Source: Xylogone sp. PMI_703 (lineage: Eukaryota > Ascomycota > Leotiomycetes). Taken from it: a DNA stretch of 64,000 bases. This document shows, piece after piece, positions 60,502-64,000 of the stretch; position 1 is the first letter of the stretch, and every line of letters begins with the position of its first letter. The stretch covers positions 4,216,001 to 4,280,000 of the forward strand of contig JAJTUQ010000001.1 of the NCBI GenBank assembly GCA_021399445.1. Direction: 5' to 3'. A program made the translations under genes and the position numbers. The notes under the pieces were generated by a model. That model saw only the letters and a list, made by a program, of their open reading frames with translations, made no database searches and was not told where the DNA came from.

Positions 60502-61363
60502 CCTGATATGACTAAAAGCTCTATTTAGATGATATTATGTAGTTGGGAGGAGTGCGAAAAGAATTGAGGTATCAAAGCGACGTAGGTTGTGCAGCGGTGG
60601 CGGTAGTAGCTCGTTGCTACGCTCTTCCGCCAAGTAACAGGATTTACCAGTAAAGAGGAGTGGAAAGCTCTGATGTCGACCAAGGCAAATTAATTGGTCA
60701 ATGGCGTAAGATCTACCGAGGCCTCGCTATCTCCGTTAGATCTCGCCCTGGTTTTTTTCCCCAAAGAAACCGCTTCGACTCTGAAGGAAGAAGTATGGCA
60801 AAAATCGATGATTGTCTCATTCAAATCACGTTCCTGCAAAACACAAAATGATTGGCTGATACTATGTAGAGCTACACTGGCAGCTAGTCAACCTCGTCCA
60901 CCACTCATGGTCGGCAGAGCCCCGCACGCGCACGTGAAGAGTACCCACTCTACGCTACCAGCTGATCATCTTTCATTGGTTGCAAAGAACAATAGGTATG
61001 TTCTCACATTTTTATGTCACATTATTCCTGGTCGTGCTCGCCTACAGTATCATAATATAACTACAAAAGGATGTTCATAATGAATAAGTATATATATGTA
61101 CGTAACTAGAATCCAACTATATACAATGACGATAACCCTTATCCAACTCCAAGCTGGGTTATGGTATCAAATGGTATCATAAAGTCATCAAAGGTATGAA
61201 GTCCCCGACGTGATGCTCTCGTACGGCCTTTTTGGCAGTGTTTATGGATGTATCCAACCAGGTGGAACTTCCCATCGCCTTGCTATCCATCGTGACCTCG
61301 AAGTGGTTGAACCACTACCTTCTTAACTTGACTAGGCAAAATTGAAAGCTCTTCATGTTTAGC
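60502..61363. other. Intergenic, VTC gene promoter
   Basis: 862 bases between the VTC start and the GLT1 stop, both genes on the minus strand. Contains CACGTT at 60827-60832 and CACGTG at 60931-60936. No gene supported. Confidence 0.6.
60931..60936. promoter_or_regulatory. Candidate Pho4/NUC-1-type bHLH site (CACGTG)
   Basis: An E-box 430 bases upstream of the VTC start codon. In yeast and Neurospora, bHLH regulators of phosphate starvation bind CACGTG, and yeast VTC genes are among the targets. A weaker CACGTT lies 100 bases closer to the gene. The hexamer also occurs elsewhere in the window, so the support is mainly contextual. Confidence 0.35.
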
Positions 61364-64000
61364 TTAGCTTGCAGCAGCAACAGTTACCTGGGCGGGAGTC
61401 TCAATTGGTGCTCTAGTTAGAATTTCTTGAGCACTTTGCTTGACGATACCACCAGTAACTGGTAGGTTTGTGGATCCCATCAGATACAAGTCTACGTTCC
61501 TGGCTGCTTGTCTGCCTTCATTGATACCCCTACGGAGATTGTTAGTAATTGTTGCATAAACTCGAACCACTGTACTGCAAAAGCTAAACTTACCAAACAA
61601 TGAGAGATTGCCCACGTCGACAGTCACCAGCGGCAAAGATTCCATCTACGTTTGTCTTATATGATCCAGCCGGGGTCTTAATGTTCTTGCGAGCGTCCTT
61701 TTCAATTTCGTCGCCAAGAACACGGTCTTCTGGACCAAGGAAACCCATGGATAGAAGGACTAGGTCGGCTGGGAAGAATTGCTGAGACCCATCAATCTTT
61801 TTCATATCCCAGCCTCCAGTTGGTGATTTGGTCCATTCAACGCGGATAGTGTTGATACCCTTGACACGTCCATTGCCATCATCGACAAACTCTTCGGACA
61901 TAACGCAGTATTCACGAGGGTCCTTGCCCATTTGCTGTTTCACTTCCGTATGTCCATAATCAACCCGGTAGATTCTTGGCCATTGAGGCCATGGGTTATC
62001 ACGAGCACGCTCATTGGGCGGTTGTGGAAGCAGCTCAAAGTTTGTGACGGACTTTGCGCCATGGCGAACGGAAGTACCGATACAATCATTACCGGTATCA
62101 CCACCACCAATGACCACGACATGCTTATCCTTAGCAGATATGTATGAGCCATCGGCGAGTTCGGAATCGAGCAGTGACTTGGTGTTGCGGTGCAAGAATT
62201 CCATCGCAAAATGGATACCCTCAAGATTGCGGCCCTTAATGGGCAAATCTCTTGCAACAGTAGCTCCAGTTGCAATCACAACAGCATCATGACTCGCCTT
62301 CAAATCCGTGAGCTTGACGTCCTCTCCCACTGCAACACCGCATTTGAATGTGATACCCTCGGCAGCCATGAAGTCAGTTCGTCGTTTAACGATCTTCTTA
62401 TCCAGCTTCATATTAGGAATGCCATACATAAGGAGACCACCTGGACGATCTGCCCTCTCGTAAACGGTTACTAGATGACCAGCTCTGTTAAGCTGGTCTG
62501 CAGCGGCAAGTCCAGCAGGGCCCGAACCAATGATGGCAACGGTCTTTCCTGTACGTATCTTGGGTGGAGTCGGTATCATCCAACCCATGTCGAATCCTCG
62601 ATCAATGATAGCGCACTCAATTGATTTAATTCCCACAGGGTCTTCATTTATACCAAGGACACAAGCACCTTCACAAGGTGCAGGACAGACACGTCCGGTG
62701 AATTCAGGGAAATTGTTTGTCATTAGCAGCCTATTAAGGGCATCCCTCCACTGGCCTTGGAAGACCAATTCGTTCCATTTTGGAATGATATTGGAGATTG
62801 GGCAACCTGTGTCAGACTGGCAGAATGGGACACCGCAATCCATGCATCGGGCAGACTGATATTTAAGCTCGTCTTCGTCAAGACGCTTGGAAAGTTCCGC
62901 CCAGTCACGGACTCGGGTCTTAGAGGAGCGATATTTCTCGGAACGTCGCTGATATTTCATGAAGCCTCTAGTCTTATCGAGCACCAGAGAGCGTTTCTTC
63001 TCAGCGGCAGCATCGCCAATGGTTTCTTCGATATCTTGAAGGTCTGACTTCTTTTCTGCTGGCTTCTCCTTCTCTGAAGCAGGAGTTCCTGGAAGTAATG
63101 GAAGGGAAAATTCGGCACGCTTTGCCTCAGCCTCTTTGGCCTTTTCTTCCTCCAAAACACGCTTGTAATCGGTTGGCAGAATTTTAACAAAGTGAGAGAG
63201 AGCTCGGCTGAAATCTAGAAGTATGCGTGCGGCAAGTTCTGACCCAGTGTAGTGATGGTGATCCTCAATCAATCCACGTACAAAGGCGATTTCAGCTGGA
63301 TCCTCAAGACCAGACGCCTCAACCATCTCAGGGTTCAATTTAGACATGAAATCGCCTTTGAGGTCAAGAATATACGCAATACCACCGGACATACCAGCAG
63401 CGAAGTTACGACCAGTGTTTCCAAGGATGAGAACACGTCCACCAGTCATGTATTCGCAGCCGTGGTCACCAACACCTTCAACAACGGCGGTAGCACCAGA
63501 GTTCCGGACAGCAAACCGTTCAGCGGCGACACCACGGAAGAACACTGTACCACTCGTGGCACCGTACAAGCAGACATTTCCGACGATAACGTTCTCTTCC
63601 GCCTTGAAGACAGCAGTTCGAGGGGGATAGATAATCAGACGGCCACCCGATAGGCCCTTTCCAACATAGTCATTAGCATCACCCTCTAGCTCTAAGGTGA
63701 TTCCAGGCGCAAGGAATGCACCAAAAGATTGTCCAGCGGAACCCTTGATGTTCACGTGTACCGTGTCGGTTGGCAGACCTGCTTCACCATACCGCTTCGA
63801 GATTTGGTAGGAAAGAGAAGTGCCCATAGCTCGGTCAGTGTTGACTATGTCACACTCAATCCGGGATGGTAGGCCTTTGTCGAGAGTCAATTCAGCCTCG
63901 GAAATGAGCTTATTATCAAGTCTGACATAGAGACGATGATCTTGCTTCCTAACATTGAATGTGGCAACTCCAGGTCGAAGCTTGTGTGCTGGGGTGAGGA
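61364..64000 (-). CDS. GLT1: Glutamate synthase (NADH), C-terminal part (5' end outside window)
   Basis: Two exons are in view, 61594 to beyond 64000 and 61364-61529 (minus strand), giving about 856 C-terminal residues of a protein of roughly 2100. The enzyme makes two glutamates from glutamine and 2-oxoglutarate with NADH. The first part in view is the end of the large-subunit-like region, with its Gly-rich beta-helix (DYVGKGLSGGRLIIYPP, GATSGTVFFRGVAAERFAVR, TGGRVLILGNTGRNFAAGMS). A linker of about 100 charged residues leads to the small-subunit-like region with iron-sulphur cysteines (CMDCGVPFCQ, GRVCPAPCEGACVLG), an FAD motif IIGSGPAGLAAADQL and an NADH motif VIGGGDTGNDCIG. The final exon starts at GINEGRQAARNVD. 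The fused form is typical of fungi. Confidence 0.96.

Overview
The window is nuclear DNA from a filamentous ascomycete (Pezizomycotina). The genes are cut by short GT-AG introns of about 45-200 bases, many with a CTAAC-like branch site, and the proteins include filamentous-ascomycete types such as an Sfl1-type HSF factor, a bZIP protein with a DUF3425-like region, an AOX-type alcohol oxidase and a Ctf4/SepB protein. Leotiomycetes is my best guess for the class, but that is only an impression of protein similarity. I see no transposon, CRISPR array, rRNA or convincing tRNA.

Layout, left to right: the 3' end of a low-complexity protein (2-775, +); an AOX-like alcohol oxidase (2089-4140, +); the Rab1 GTPase gene ypt1 (5333-6362, -); a likely mitochondrial DUF2358-like protein (6997-8055, +); a 997-residue protein of unknown function (8669-11722, -) behind a 3 kb GC-rich intergenic tract; a WD40 protein (14709-16009, -) diverging from a Ctf4/Mcl1/SepB replication factor (16277-18923, +); a small basic protein (19182-19973, -) diverging from mitochondrial succinyl-CoA ligase beta (20259-21743, +); a two-helix membrane protein (22009-22728, -); an Sfl1-type HSF factor (24011-26052, -); an F-box protein (27917-29735, +) convergent with a Gre2-like reductase (29945-31147, -); a Vnx1-like vacuolar cation/H+ exchanger (31684-35240, -) diverging from proteasome ATPase Rpt6 (36007-37284, +); an FGGY sugar kinase (38064-40054, +); a bZIP factor (40517-42035, -); nucleoporin Nic96 (43109-46548, -); a 5 kb GC-rich divergent intergenic region; a rhodanese plus tyrosine-phosphatase protein (51607-54398, +); an unrecognised 761-residue protein (55072-57479, -); a Vtc2/3-type SPX protein (58082-60501, -); and the C-terminal part of glutamate synthase (61364 to the window end, -).

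Most genes are unrelated housekeeping or signalling genes and do not form a cluster. There is no obvious defence, biosynthetic or mobile system. The least explained parts are the two long intergenic tracts (11.7-14.7 kb and 46.5-51.6 kb), which share a dense population of GTAC-containing near-palindromes, and the uncharacterised 997- and 761-residue proteins. I worked out splice sites by hand from reading frame, GT/AG ends and family alignment recalled from memory; they are predictions.
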